Positions 44,341 to 52,915 of a stretch of 64,000 nt of DNA are shown one piece after another. The translations under genes were made by a program, and so were the position numbers. This DNA comes from Bradyrhizobium sp. LMTR 3. Lineage in GTDB: Bacteria; Pseudomonadota; Alphaproteobacteria; Rhizobiales; Xanthobacteraceae. Under the pieces are notes generated by a model that was given only the letters and a program-made list of their open reading frames with translations, searched no databases and was not told the origin of the DNA. Location: NCBI RefSeq assembly GCF_001693485.1, contig NZ_MAXC01000023.1:558001-622000 (forward strand), given 5' to 3'. How positions within the stretch are numbered: position 1 is the first letter of the stretch; every line of letters begins with the position of its first letter.

Positions 44341-44439
44341 CATATGTTTGGCGAACCTCGGCTTCAACGTACACGAAACGCCGATCGTGAACGGTGCGGC
44401 GAGCTTTGCCCGCGCGCTCGACCGCTCCCATCCGGCCTG

Positions 44440-45153
44440 TCAGATCAGCCGCATCCCCTTCAGGCTGGCATGCCCGTTCTTGCCGACGATGATGTGGTCG
44501 TGCACGGAAATGCCGAGCGGGGTCGCGATCTGGATGATGGCCTTGGTCATGTGGATGTCGGCCTGCGATGGCGTCGGATCGCCGCTCGGATGGTTGTGCA
44601 CCAGGATCAGCGCGGTCGCCGATAGTTCGAGCGCCCGCTTGATCACTTCGCGCGGATAGACCGGGGTGTGGTCGACGGTGCCGGTCTGCTGCACCTCGTC
44701 GGCGATCAGTTGGTTGCGCTTGTCGAGGAACAGCAGGCGGAATTGCTCCTTGTCGGCAAACGCCATCCCGCTCCGGCAATAATCGATCACGTCGTTCCAG
44801 GAGGAGAGCGCAATCTTGCGCTTGATCTCGCCTTTCGCGACTCGGCTTGCAGCCGCGGCGAGCAGCTTGATCTGGTTGATCGAGGCTTCGCCGATACCGT
44901 CGACTTCGCGCAGGCGTGTCACCGGCGCGTGAATGACCTCGGCAAACGAGCCGAATTTTTTCAACAGAGCTTTCGCCAGCGGCTTGGTGTCGCGCCGGGG
45001 CAGGGCCGGAAACAGCGCCATCTCCAGCAGCTCGTAGTCGCTCAGCGCCTCCGGCCCGGCCGAATAGAAGCGCTCGCGCAAGCGTTCGCGGTGGCCGTGA
45101 TAGTGCGGCGTCTCGGCGGGTTGGTCTGGAGGAGTGCTGGTCTTGGCTGGCAT
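44440..45153 (-). CDS. radC: RadC (JAB/MPN-domain DNA repair protein), intact copy
   Basis: This 237-residue protein has an N-terminal helix-hairpin-helix region (PHYHGHRERLRERFYSAGPE; VDGIGEASINQIKLL) and a C-terminal JAB1/MPN metalloprotease-like domain. The zinc motif is HNHPSGDPTPSQAD, with the Glu partner upstream in the domain. RadC was linked to DNA repair but its reaction is unproven. ATG at 45153 (MPAKTS) matches the usual start; 45207 is an alternative. Its 3' end is the parent type of the five fragments to the left. Confidence 0.93.
   Translation of the reverse strand: MPAKTSTPPDQPAETPHYHGHRERLRERFYSAGPEALSDYELLEMALFPALPRRDTKPLAKALLKKFGSFAEVIHAPVTRLREVDGIGEASINQIKLLAAAASRVAKGEIKRKIALSSWNDVIDYCRSGMAFADKEQFRLLFLDKRNQLIADEVQQTGTVDHTPVYPREVIKRALELSATALILVHNHPSGDPTPSQADIHMTKAIIQIATPLGISVHDHIIVGKNGHASLKGMRLI
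44591..44603. other. Putative recombination core within radC
   Basis: The sequence TGGTTGTGCACCA spans the point where all three long radC fragments stop matching the intact gene. It contains a short inverted repeat (TGGT/ACCA) around TGTGC. That the site is cut by a recombinase is inferred from the shared breakpoint. Confidence 0.5.
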
Positions 45154-45213
45154 CGGCCGTAAACATGCCGTGCCGCCCAGCTTTTGCAACCCGGAATTGC
45201 GGGCCATCTAAGG

Positions 45214-45243
45214 AAAAGGCGCCGCACAGAACACGGCGCCTTT
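45214..45243 (-). terminator. Rho-independent terminator of the MBL-fold gene
   Basis: A 10-bp stem (AAAGGCGCCG / CGGCGCCTTT) followed on the minus strand by TTTTCCTT, 26 bp after the stop of the MBL-fold gene and upstream of radC. Confidence 0.75.
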
Positions 45244-45268
45244 CGGGTCGTTCGAAACTTGCCCGCGA

Positions 45269-46228
45269 TCAGGCCTTCACGGCCGCGAACGCATAGCCGT
45301 TGCCGTCCTTTGCGAGCGTGCCGACGTTCGGGAAGCCGAAGTGATAGCCGGCGATCATGCCCTTTTCGGCGATGACGCGATCGAAGAACGCACGGCGCGT
45401 GGCTTCCGCCTTCGGCCCGTCTGCGTCGAACGACGAGAACCAGCCGGGATTCCGCACGAACAGCTGGTGCATGCCGGTGACGTCGCTCTGGATGAACAGT
45501 TGCTGCCCGCCCGAAGCGACCAGGAAGGACATGTGGCCGACGGTGTGGCCGGGCGTGGCAATCGCCTTGACGCCGGGCGCGAGGTCGGCACCGTCATTGT
45601 ACTGCTTGATGTTCTTCCAGGTCGGGAAAGTTGCCTGGATCCGCTTGACGAGGGGGCGCATGGCCTCGGGCATCTTTTCCACCAGCGCCGGATCGGTCCA
45701 GAACTTGTACTCCACCTCGGGCATCAGGATTTCCGCATTCGGGAAAACCTGCGCGTTGGTTTCTTTCACCCACAGCCCCGAAATGTGATCGGGATGGAAG
45801 TGCGAGATCACGACCGTGGAGACCGACGCGGGATCGAGACCCGCCGCCTTCATGTTGTCGGCGAGCTTGCCAACTGTCGCAGGGCCATTGCCGCCAAAGC
45901 CGGTATCGAACAGCATGACCTTGCCGCCGGTCCGGATCGCGGTGACGGTGAAGGGATTGTCGAACTTGTCCGGGTTGATGCCGGCAGCCGTCAGCGCTTT
46001 CTTGATGTCGTCAAGTGAGGCGTTCTTGATCATTCCCTCAGTGGCGGCGCGCTCGACGGCTCCCTCATGCAGGCTGAAGACCTCGATGTCGCCGACCTTG
46101 TATTTGAGGCTATCAGCGGCGCGCTGCGCATGCGCCGCGCCGATGAACGAAACCGGCCCCTTGAGGCCGAAAACCAGCGCCGCCCCCGTGCTCCCGAGGA
46201 TCAGATCGCGACGTGAAATCTCGAACAT
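45269..46228 (-). CDS. Tat-exported MBL-fold metallohydrolase
   Basis: This 319-residue protein starts with a twin-arginine signal (SRRDLILGSTGAALVFGLKG). The metallo-beta-lactamase fold shows the metal motif SHFHPDHISG and later ligand positions in TPGHTVGHMSF and IQSDVTGMHQ. These enzymes hydrolyse lactones, thioesters or phosphoesters; related Tat-exported members include quorum-quenching lactonase-like proteins. The substrate is unknown. The start lies 57 codons into a longer open frame and directly precedes the Tat motif. Confidence 0.87.
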   Translation of the reverse strand: MFEISRRDLILGSTGAALVFGLKGPVSFIGAAHAQRAADSLKYKVGDIEVFSLHEGAVERAATEGMIKNASLDDIKKALTAAGINPDKFDNPFTVTAIRTGGKVMLFDTGFGGNGPATVGKLADNMKAAGLDPASVSTVVISHFHPDHISGLWVKETNAQVFPNAEILMPEVEYKFWTDPALVEKMPEAMRPLVKRIQATFPTWKNIKQYNDGADLAPGVKAIATPGHTVGHMSFLVASGGQQLFIQSDVTGMHQLFVRNPGWFSSFDADGPKAEATRRAFFDRVIAEKGMIAGYHFGFPNVGTLAKDGNGYAFAAVKA

Positions 46229-46498
46229 TGCGCTTGCTCCCTTTGGTTGATCCCTAGCCCGCTGGAGGCTCTCGCTGCCGGAAAGCGCCCCGTGCCGAGT
46301 CCTACACCGGCGCGCCCGGCCTATTCCGCAAAGATTGGGATTAGTTGACTGGCATGCGCCGCAGGAAGGCGATGTCGTATTGAGAACGACTTGCAACAGG
46401 CCGCTTTGGCAGCCTCGTTCAAGCAGTCGCGTCGTTCATCGCAACCAAGAAGTTGAGCCGACTGCGTTCGATGTAGCCGGGTTGAGCGGAAGCGGAAT

Positions 46499-47323
46499 TT
46501 AGGTGGCCGCCAACGGCTTCTCGCCGTTGCGCTCCGACAGCGTGAAGATCTCGACGCCAGTCGCGGTCACGCCGACCGAATGCTCGAACTGCGCCGAGAG
46601 CGAGCGGTCACGTGTCACCGCGGTCCAGCCGTCGGACAGGATTTTTACATGCGGCTTGCCGAGATTGATCATCGGCTCGATGGTGAAGAACATGCCGGGC
46701 TTGAGCATCACGCCTTCGCCGGGCCGGCCGATATGGATGATGTTGGGCTCGTCGTGGAACATGCGACCGAGGCCATGGCCGCAGAAATCGCGAACCACGC
46801 TCATGCCCTGCGGCTCGACAAAACTCTGGATGGCATGGCCGATGTCGCCGGTGGTGGCGCCGGGCTTTACCGCGGCGATGCCGCGCATCATCGCCTCATA
46901 GGTGACTTCGATCAGCCGCTCGGCCTTGCGGGCGATCGGAGCAATCACATACATCCGGCTGGAATCGCCGTACCAGCCGTCGACGATGAAAGTCACGTCG
47001 ATATTGACGATGTCGCCTTCCTTCAGCGCGCGGTCGCCCGGCATGCCGTGGCAGACCACATGATTGATCGAGGTACAGGTCGAGTAGCGGTAACCGCGAT
47101 ACATCAGCGTCGCCGGATAGGCGCCATGGCTGAAGGCGAAGTCGCGCACGAATTCGTCGATCCGCGACGTCGGAACGCCCGCCTTGACGACGTCGGTCAG
47201 CTCGTCGAGGCATCTGGCCACCAGCGCGCCGGCCTTGCGCATGCCGGCGAAGCCGCTGGCGCCATGCAGCTTGATCTGGCCGGTTTTTCGCAAGGAGGTG
47301 TCGGTGGCTTCGATATAGCTCAT
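46499..47323 (-). CDS. map: Type I methionine aminopeptidase
   Basis: This 274-residue cytosolic enzyme removes the initiator methionine from new proteins. The metal ligands are in the expected order: Asp in VNIDVTFIVDGWYGDSSRMY (two), His in FCGHGLGRMFHDEP, Glu in GMFFTIEPMINLG and Glu in SAQFEHSVGVT; the substrate His is in INHVVCHGMPG. Length is typical. It lies two genes upstream of radC on the same strand. Confidence 0.95.
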   Translation of the reverse strand: MSYIEATDTSLRKTGQIKLHGASGFAGMRKAGALVARCLDELTDVVKAGVPTSRIDEFVRDFAFSHGAYPATLMYRGYRYSTCTSINHVVCHGMPGDRALKEGDIVNIDVTFIVDGWYGDSSRMYVIAPIARKAERLIEVTYEAMMRGIAAVKPGATTGDIGHAIQSFVEPQGMSVVRDFCGHGLGRMFHDEPNIIHIGRPGEGVMLKPGMFFTIEPMINLGKPHVKILSDGWTAVTRDRSLSAQFEHSVGVTATGVEIFTLSERNGEKPLAAT

Positions 47324-47439
47324 GGGCGGGTCATGCTTCTGGAACGGAAAAAGGACTGATTTTGAATGCCTAATTTAATGATCCAACCGGTCAGTGCAAG
47401 CCGAGGTTGGGCCACGGCGCGGCTTTAAAAGGCTTGCAT

Positions 47440-48750
47440 CTAGCCGGAAACTTCCACCACGGGCTCGACCGGCAGCGCGCCGCCGCGGACCCGGATTTCG
47501 CGGACCGGATAGGGAACACGGATCCCCTCCCGCTTGAACGCGTCCCACAGCGCCAGCATTACCTCGCTCTTGACGTTGTCGAGTCCGTCAGGATCGGGCA
47601 GCCAGAAGGTCAGGGAGAACTTCATGCCGGCCTCGGCGAATTCGGTCAGGATGCAGTTCGGGGGCTTGTTCTTGATGGCGCGCGGCACGGCGCCGGCGAT
47701 GTCGATGGCCAGCTTGCACACCGCCCGCGGATCGGCGTCGTAGTTGGTGCTGAACTGCACCTTCACCAGCGTGTTCTTGTCGGTATAGGTCCAGTTCACG
47801 ACCTTCTGCGTCACCAGATCCTCGTTCGGGATCAGGAACTCGCGGCCGTCGCCGGCGGCAACCGAGATGTAGCGCGTCTTCATCGTGCTGATGCGCCCGG
47901 TGTTGTCGCCAATGGTGACGAGATCGCCCGGCTTCACCGACTTGTCGACCAGGAGGATGATGCCGCTGATGAAGTTGGCGACGATCTTCTGCAGGCCGAG
48001 ACCGATACCGACGCCGGCCGCGCCGGTGAACACCGCGAGCGCCGCGAGGTTGATGCCGACCGCACTCAGGGCAATCGCAATGGCAAATACCATCAGCGTG
48101 AACCGGACGATCTTGACCAGCAGCACCTGGATCGACGGCGTCAGATCGCCGGACCGGGTGATGCGGCCTTCCACGAAATTGCTGGCGATGTTGGTCAGCC
48201 ACAGCGTCACGATCAGGAGCGCGCCGAGCTTGATCAGCAGCAGCGGCGTCAACCTGAGATCGCCGAGCACGATCGAGACCGAGTCGAGCGCCTCGACCAC
48301 CGGCTCGAGCTGGCCCAGAATGCTCAGGGCTACGACCAGCCAGGCCGAGATCGATACCAGCCGGACCACGAAGGTATTGCGGATCACCGAGGTGATGAGG
48401 TTGATAACCAGCCACGCGAAGGCGAGCTTGGCGGCAACCGCGAGCAGATAGGAGCGGCTCGGCCAGGTCGACGCGATCATGACTCCGCGCGCCAGCGTCA
48501 TCAGAAGCGCGAACACCGCCGTCGACGTGCTGCCGACCAGCACGCGGACGAACAGCCGGAACGGCGCCGGCCAGCCCATTGCAACCGACGAAACGTCTAT
48601 CCTGGAGCGCACGGCGGTGGCGCCGACCCAGGCGATGCCTGCGGCCGTCAGGATCAGTCCCAGTTGCAGATAGAACCAGGGCGAGGTGACCTCCGCGCCG
48701 ACCGAACGCGCGGCGTTGTGCAGGATCTCGATGATCTCTTTCAGGTCCAT
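47440..48750 (-). CDS. Mechanosensitive ion channel (MscS family)
   Basis: This 436-residue inner-membrane channel has several N-terminal helices followed by the pore helix AGVGIGLGLQKIVANFISGI and the beta domain (IGDNTGRISTMKTRYISVAA; DGREFLIPNEDLVTQKVVNW). It opens under membrane tension on hypo-osmotic shock. ATG at 48750 begins the mature-type N-terminus MDLKEIIEILHNA. It is divergent from the CPA1 antiporter gene, so two osmotic/ion genes share a promoter region. Confidence 0.92.
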   Translation of the reverse strand: MDLKEIIEILHNAARSVGAEVTSPWFYLQLGLILTAAGIAWVGATAVRSRIDVSSVAMGWPAPFRLFVRVLVGSTSTAVFALLMTLARGVMIASTWPSRSYLLAVAAKLAFAWLVINLITSVIRNTFVVRLVSISAWLVVALSILGQLEPVVEALDSVSIVLGDLRLTPLLLIKLGALLIVTLWLTNIASNFVEGRITRSGDLTPSIQVLLVKIVRFTLMVFAIAIALSAVGINLAALAVFTGAAGVGIGLGLQKIVANFISGIILLVDKSVKPGDLVTIGDNTGRISTMKTRYISVAAGDGREFLIPNEDLVTQKVVNWTYTDKNTLVKVQFSTNYDADPRAVCKLAIDIAGAVPRAIKNKPPNCILTEFAEAGMKFSLTFWLPDPDGLDNVKSEVMLALWDAFKREGIRVPYPVREIRVRGGALPVEPVVEVSG

Positions 48751-48975
48751 CGGAAAATTCTCGTTCGAGGCTCTGGCCCCATCAGACAAAGGTGATTCGC
48801 GAATAGCAGGCAGATTCTCACAGGCGACGTGCGGATGCCATCGATACGCAGCGCTACGGGCGAAGGTCAGGCCGGTAAATCGGGCACCTTGCCGCGATCG
48901 CAGAAATGGGTTGGCGATCAAGTGTGGCAACGATAAGGATGCAATTGCAAGTATTTGCGACGATATCGGAGGTTC

Positions 48976-50769
48976 ATGACTTCTCTCGACTCGGTCAGCA
49001 TCGCCATCTTTCTGGGCGCCATTCTGGTGATGGCGGGCATCCTGTCGAGTCTGCTTGCGTTGCGCTTCGGGGCGCCGCTGCTGCTGGTGTTCCTCCTGAT
49101 CGGCATGCTGGCGGGCGATGCCGGGCCGGGCCAGCTCAGCTTCGATGACGTTCGCACGACCTATCTGGTCGGCTCGGTGGCGCTGGCGCTGATCCTGTTC
49201 GACGGCGGCCTGCGGACCAAATTTCAGAGCATTCGCACGGTGCTTGCCCCATCGATGGTGCTGGCGACCATCGGCGTATTGCTCACCGCGCTGATATCAG
49301 CTCCGGTCGCCAAATACGTGCTCGACCTGAACTGGACCGAGTCGCTGCTGGTCGGCGCGGTGGTGGCGTCGACCGATGCCGCCGCGGTGTTTCTGCTCGT
49401 CCACACGCAGGGCCTGCGCCTGCGTCCGCGTGTCGGGGCGACGCTGGAAGCGGAATCCGGCACCAACGATCCGATCGCGATCTTCCTCACCTTGATGCTG
49501 GTCGAATTCATTTCCATCGGTCAAAGCTCGCCCGGACATGTCGCATTCGAACTCGCCCGCGAAGGTCTGCTCGGCGCTTTCGTCGGCGTGATCGGCGGCC
49601 GCCTGGTGGTGTTGGCGCTCAACCGCATGGCGCTGCCGCAGGGTCTGCATGCGCCCTTCGTCGCCACGGCCGCGCTGGTGATCTTTGGCGTGGCGCAGAT
49701 CGCGCATGCCTCGGGCTTTCTTGCGGTCTATCTCGCCGGCATCATCGTCGGTAACCGGCCGACGCGGGCGCATAATTCGGTGATCACCTTTCTCGACGCC
49801 GCGACCTGGTTGGCGCAGATCGTGATGTTCGTCCTGCTCGGGCTCCTCTCTTCGCCGCAGCGTTTGCTGGACAGCATCGGGCCGGCGGTGATCGTGGCGC
49901 TGGCGCTGATGCTGGCGGCGCGCCCGATCGCGGTGTTGCTGTGCCTGGTACCGTTCCGGTTCAACTGGCGGGAAAAGATCTTCATCGCCTGGACCGGCCT
50001 GCGTGGCGCGGTCGCGATCTTCCTCGCCTCGATCCCGATGCTGGTCGGATTGCCAAAGGCCTATCTTTATTTCGACGTCGCCTTTGTCGTGGTCATCATC
50101 TCGCTCTTGCTGCAGGGCTGGACACTGGCGCCGGCGGCGCGGTGGCTGCACGTGGCGCTGCCGCGTATCGAACGCGGTCCGCGGCGCGTCGAGCTCGATC
50201 TGCCCGGCCAGCTCGAGCAGCAACTGGTCGGCTATCCGGTACGGGCGAAGAGCCTGTATTTCCGGCGTGGCCTTACGCCATCCTGGTCAAAGCCGACGCT
50301 CGTCATCCGCGACGAGCGGATTCTCTCGCCCGCCGAGGCCGATCCGATCGAAGCCGGCGACTACGTCTATTTGCTGGCGCCGCCGGAAAAGGCCGAGGCG
50401 CTGGATCGTTTCTTTGTCGATATGCCGCCGAGCACCGCGCCCGACCCGCATCTGCTCGGGGACTTCATGGTGTCGGGCGAGCACACGCTGGGTGAACTGG
50501 CGGAGGTCTATGGCGTCGCCACCAGCGAGGATCAGGCGAAGCTGACGCTATCGGATTATTTCGATATCCATCTCGACCACGCGCCGAAAGCAGGCGCGGA
50601 GCTGGCGCTGGATCCCATCGTCCTTGTCGCGCGCAATATCAGTGGCGGCCGCGTCAACGTGGTTGGCCTGCGGCTGCCGGAAGAGGAAGAGAAGGTCGTG
50701 CCCCCGACACGCTGGCAGGCCTTCAAGCGCAAGCTTGCCGAGATCTGGTCGTCGGTGGCGGGCGTTTGA
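48976..50769 (+). CDS. Potassium/proton antiporter (CPA1, NhaP2/CvrA type)
   Basis: This 597-residue protein has 12-13 membrane helices, with ion-site residues in GAVVASTDAAAVFLL and EAESGTNDPIAIFLTL. A cytoplasmic C-terminal TrkA_C-like domain follows (LVIRDERILSPAEADPIEAG), and an acidic final segment. NhaP2-type proteins export K+ in exchange for H+. GGAGG lies 5 nt before the ATG. It is divergent from the MscS gene. Confidence 0.9.
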   Translation: MTSLDSVSIAIFLGAILVMAGILSSLLALRFGAPLLLVFLLIGMLAGDAGPGQLSFDDVRTTYLVGSVALALILFDGGLRTKFQSIRTVLAPSMVLATIGVLLTALISAPVAKYVLDLNWTESLLVGAVVASTDAAAVFLLVHTQGLRLRPRVGATLEAESGTNDPIAIFLTLMLVEFISIGQSSPGHVAFELAREGLLGAFVGVIGGRLVVLALNRMALPQGLHAPFVATAALVIFGVAQIAHASGFLAVYLAGIIVGNRPTRAHNSVITFLDAATWLAQIVMFVLLGLLSSPQRLLDSIGPAVIVALALMLAARPIAVLLCLVPFRFNWREKIFIAWTGLRGAVAIFLASIPMLVGLPKAYLYFDVAFVVVIISLLLQGWTLAPAARWLHVALPRIERGPRRVELDLPGQLEQQLVGYPVRAKSLYFRRGLTPSWSKPTLVIRDERILSPAEADPIEAGDYVYLLAPPEKAEALDRFFVDMPPSTAPDPHLLGDFMVSGEHTLGELAEVYGVATSEDQAKLTLSDYFDIHLDHAPKAGAELALDPIVLVARNISGGRVNVVGLRLPEEEEKVVPPTRWQAFKRKLAEIWSSVAGV

Positions 50770-50847
50770 TCGCCCACAAAGCTTGTTTTGGCTATGGTCC
50801 GTCACAGAGCGCCGTTTGGATTCGGCGCTGGGCGCGTTGCGCCAGAG

Positions 50848-51075
50848 TTACTCCTCCAGCGTAAACCCGACTCGCAAGGTGACCTGGTAATGGCGAACCG
50901 ATCCATTTTCGATATGGCCTCTGGTCTGCACGACCTCGAACCATTTCAATTCGCGAATGGTCTTTGATGCGCGGGTGATGGCGTTCTGAATGGCATCCTC
51001 GATACTTTTCTCGGACGATCCGGCGAGATCCAGGATCTTGTAAACGTGATCCGTCGTTCCAGCGGTACTGGGCAT
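50848..51075 (-). CDS. Dodecin-family flavin-binding protein
   Basis: This 75-residue protein of the dodecin family has the pattern DHVYKILDLAGSSEKSIEDA, then IRELKWFEVVQTRGHIENG and VRHYQVTLRVGFTLEE. Dodecamers store or sequester flavins; the Trp in KWFEV is the residue that stacks on the isoalloxazine ring. It converges with the antiporter gene. GGAGG lies upstream. Confidence 0.9.
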   Translation of the reverse strand: MPSTAGTTDHVYKILDLAGSSEKSIEDAIQNAITRASKTIRELKWFEVVQTRGHIENGSVRHYQVTLRVGFTLEE

Positions 51076-51216
51076 TGCTAACCTCCGTTGCGGCGAGTGG
51101 CTTCCTCCTGTTCAACGTTCTGGTGCGATCAGGAGCGCGTCCATTCTGAACGAGTTCTCACGCTCTTCAGTTCCATCGAAAGGGGGCGGCTAATGGAGGC
51201 GATTCAGTGAACGAAA

Positions 51217-51243
51217 AAGGCCTCAGCCGTCGGCTGAGGCCTT
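51217..51243 (-). terminator. Rho-independent terminator
   Basis: A perfect 12-bp stem (AAGGCCTCAGCC / GGCTGAGGCCTT) with a 3-nt loop, followed on the minus strand by TTTTT. It lies 22 bp after the stop of the His/Gly-rich gene. Confidence 0.85.
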
Positions 51244-51264
51244 CTCGTCAAGTGCTATGCACCC

Positions 51265-51540
51265 TCAATAGATGTAGGGAGCGCAGACATACACGGTACG
51301 CGGACCATACTTGGTGAAGATGGTCTTGTAGCAGCTTCCGCCGACATAGAACGACGTTCCAAAGTGGCGATGGCCCCAGTGACCATGTCCATGATGTCCA
51401 TGCCCGTGATGACCATGGCCATGATGACCGTGGCCGTGACCGTGATGGCCACCATGCTTGCCGCCGGCGGACGCCGGTGCGACCGCAGCCGCGGTCATGG
51501 CAATGGCGGCGACGGCAGCGAGGGTAATCTTACGAAACAT
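51265..51540 (-). CDS. Secreted histidine/glycine-rich protein
   Basis: This 91-residue exported protein has a signal peptide (MFRKITLAAVAAIAMTAAAV, cut near APASAG). A run of about 30 residues follows that is almost only His and Gly (repeats of HGHHG). A short C-terminal part has two cysteines (GSCYKTIF and VYVCAPY). The His cluster suggests binding of Ni, Zn or Cu in the periplasm. The DNA repeat that encodes it is not an independent element. A strong terminator follows. Confidence 0.75.
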   Translation of the reverse strand: MFRKITLAAVAAIAMTAAAVAPASAGGKHGGHHGHGHGHHGHGHHGHGHHGHGHWGHRHFGTSFYVGGSCYKTIFTKYGPRTVYVCAPYIY

Positions 51541-51815
51541 TTCTGTTCTCCGCTTCAGGCGTGATTGCCTGATATGCCTGTGAGACGTGCCCGGGGCGGA
51601 GAAAGTTCGAGGGATTTTTATGAACGCGCGTTCAGGTGTGACCTACAGCACGCAGCAAGCGCTCAGTGGCATCCCGCCTTTGCTCATGCGGTCAGGAGCG
51701 CGATCCTGCGCTCCTCTGATGCAATATCCGCAGTTGAGGAACGAACCGAGTATCATTAGCCTGCGGGCAAGGCCGCTTCACGGCCGCACGGTGGAAACGC
51801 AGGAGAGACACAACA

Positions 51816-52745
51816 ATGTCCGGACCCTCTGACGACCAGCTCGGCTTTGCACCCGACTATGATTCTCCCGTTCCCTATATGCAGCGGACCCGCGACTACT
51901 ACGCGGCGATTGGCTACACCACGCCCTACCGCTGGGCGCATTACGTCGACGCGCCGTTCCAGCCGCTGAAAAAGCCGCTCGCGCAATCGCGCGTCACCAT
52001 CGTCACCACGGCCGCCCAATATGATCCCACCAAGGGCGATCAGGGACCGGGCGCGGCGTACAATGGCAGCGCCAAGTTCTACCAGGTCTATGACGGCGAC
52101 ACGTCGAAAGAGCACGATTTGCGTATCTCGCATATCGGCTACGACCGCAAGCACACCACGGCAACCGACAGCGGCACCTGGTTTCCGCTGCCGCAACTTC
52201 TGAAAGCCAAGGCCGCGGGGCGGATCGGTGAGGTCGCGCCGCGCTTCTTCGGGGCGCCGACCAATCGCAGCCACCGCGTCACCATCGATGTCGATGCGCC
52301 CGACATCCTCGCCCGCTGCCTTGCCGACAAGGTCGATGCCGCCGTGATCGTGCCGAACTGCCCGGTCTGCCATCAGACCTCGGCGCTGGTCGCGCGCCAC
52401 CTCGAAGCCAACGGCATCGCCACCGTGGTGATGGGCTGCGCCAAGGATATCGTCGAATACGCCGCCGCGCCGCGCTTCCTGTTTTCGGATTTCCCGCTCG
52501 GCAATTCCGCCGGCAAGCCGCATGATTTGGAGTCGCAGGCGCTGACGCTCGAACTGGCGCTGCGGCTACTCGAGTCCGCGCCCGGCGCGCGCACCACGAT
52601 GCAGTCGCCGCTGCGCTGGAGCGAGGATGCTTCCTGGAAGCTCGACTACAACAACATCTCGCAGATGAGTCCGGAAGAGTTGGCGCGGCGCCGCGCCGAG
52701 TTCGACAAGCAGAAGGAAATCGCGCGCGGCAACCGGGCGGCGTGA
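51816..52745 (+). CDS. GrdB-like protein (glycine/sarcosine/betaine reductase B family) without selenocysteine
   Basis: This 309-residue protein resembles the GrdB family by VTIVTTAAQYDPTKGDQG, LRISHIGYDRKHTTA and the redox motif AVIVPNCPVCHQTSALVARH. The family position of selenocysteine is here Cys, both cysteines coded by TGC. It has an extra tail rich in Arg and Glu. No other glycine-reductase subunits are nearby, and an aerobe would not be expected to use that pathway, so a different role is likely. GGAGA precedes the ATG. Confidence 0.75.
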   Translation: MSGPSDDQLGFAPDYDSPVPYMQRTRDYYAAIGYTTPYRWAHYVDAPFQPLKKPLAQSRVTIVTTAAQYDPTKGDQGPGAAYNGSAKFYQVYDGDTSKEHDLRISHIGYDRKHTTATDSGTWFPLPQLLKAKAAGRIGEVAPRFFGAPTNRSHRVTIDVDAPDILARCLADKVDAAVIVPNCPVCHQTSALVARHLEANGIATVVMGCAKDIVEYAAAPRFLFSDFPLGNSAGKPHDLESQALTLELALRLLESAPGARTTMQSPLRWSEDASWKLDYNNISQMSPEELARRRAEFDKQKEIARGNRAA

Positions 52746-52751
52746 TCCCTT

Positions 52752-52897
52752 CCTTCTCCCCTTGTGGGAGAAGGTGGCGCGGACGAAGTCCGCGCCGGAT
52801 GAGGGGTTTCTCACCGCGCATTCCGTGTTCGCGGAAAGAACCCCTCACCCGTCGCCTCACTTCGTGAGGCGCCACCCTTTCCCACAAGGGGAGAGGG
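52752..52897. repeat. Long palindromic intergenic repeat
   Basis: An inverted repeat of about 145 bp: CCTTCTCCCCTTGTGGGAG at the left and CCCACAAGGGGAGAGG at the right. Inner arms (GAGGGGTTTCT / AGAACCCCTC) and short hairpins (GCGCGGACGAAGTCCGCGC) also fold. It separates the GrdB-like gene from the CoA-transferase gene. Confidence 0.75.
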
Positions 52898-52915
52898 AAG
52901 AGAGGAGGAACTGAA

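Noticed and set aside
51370..51460. CRISPR-like or minisatellite tandem repeat
   Set aside because: The repeated CATGGTCATCAC-type units code for the His/Gly run of a secreted protein and lack spacers.
51816..52745. Selenoprotein
   Set aside because: The active-site codons are both TGC; no in-frame TGA is present.
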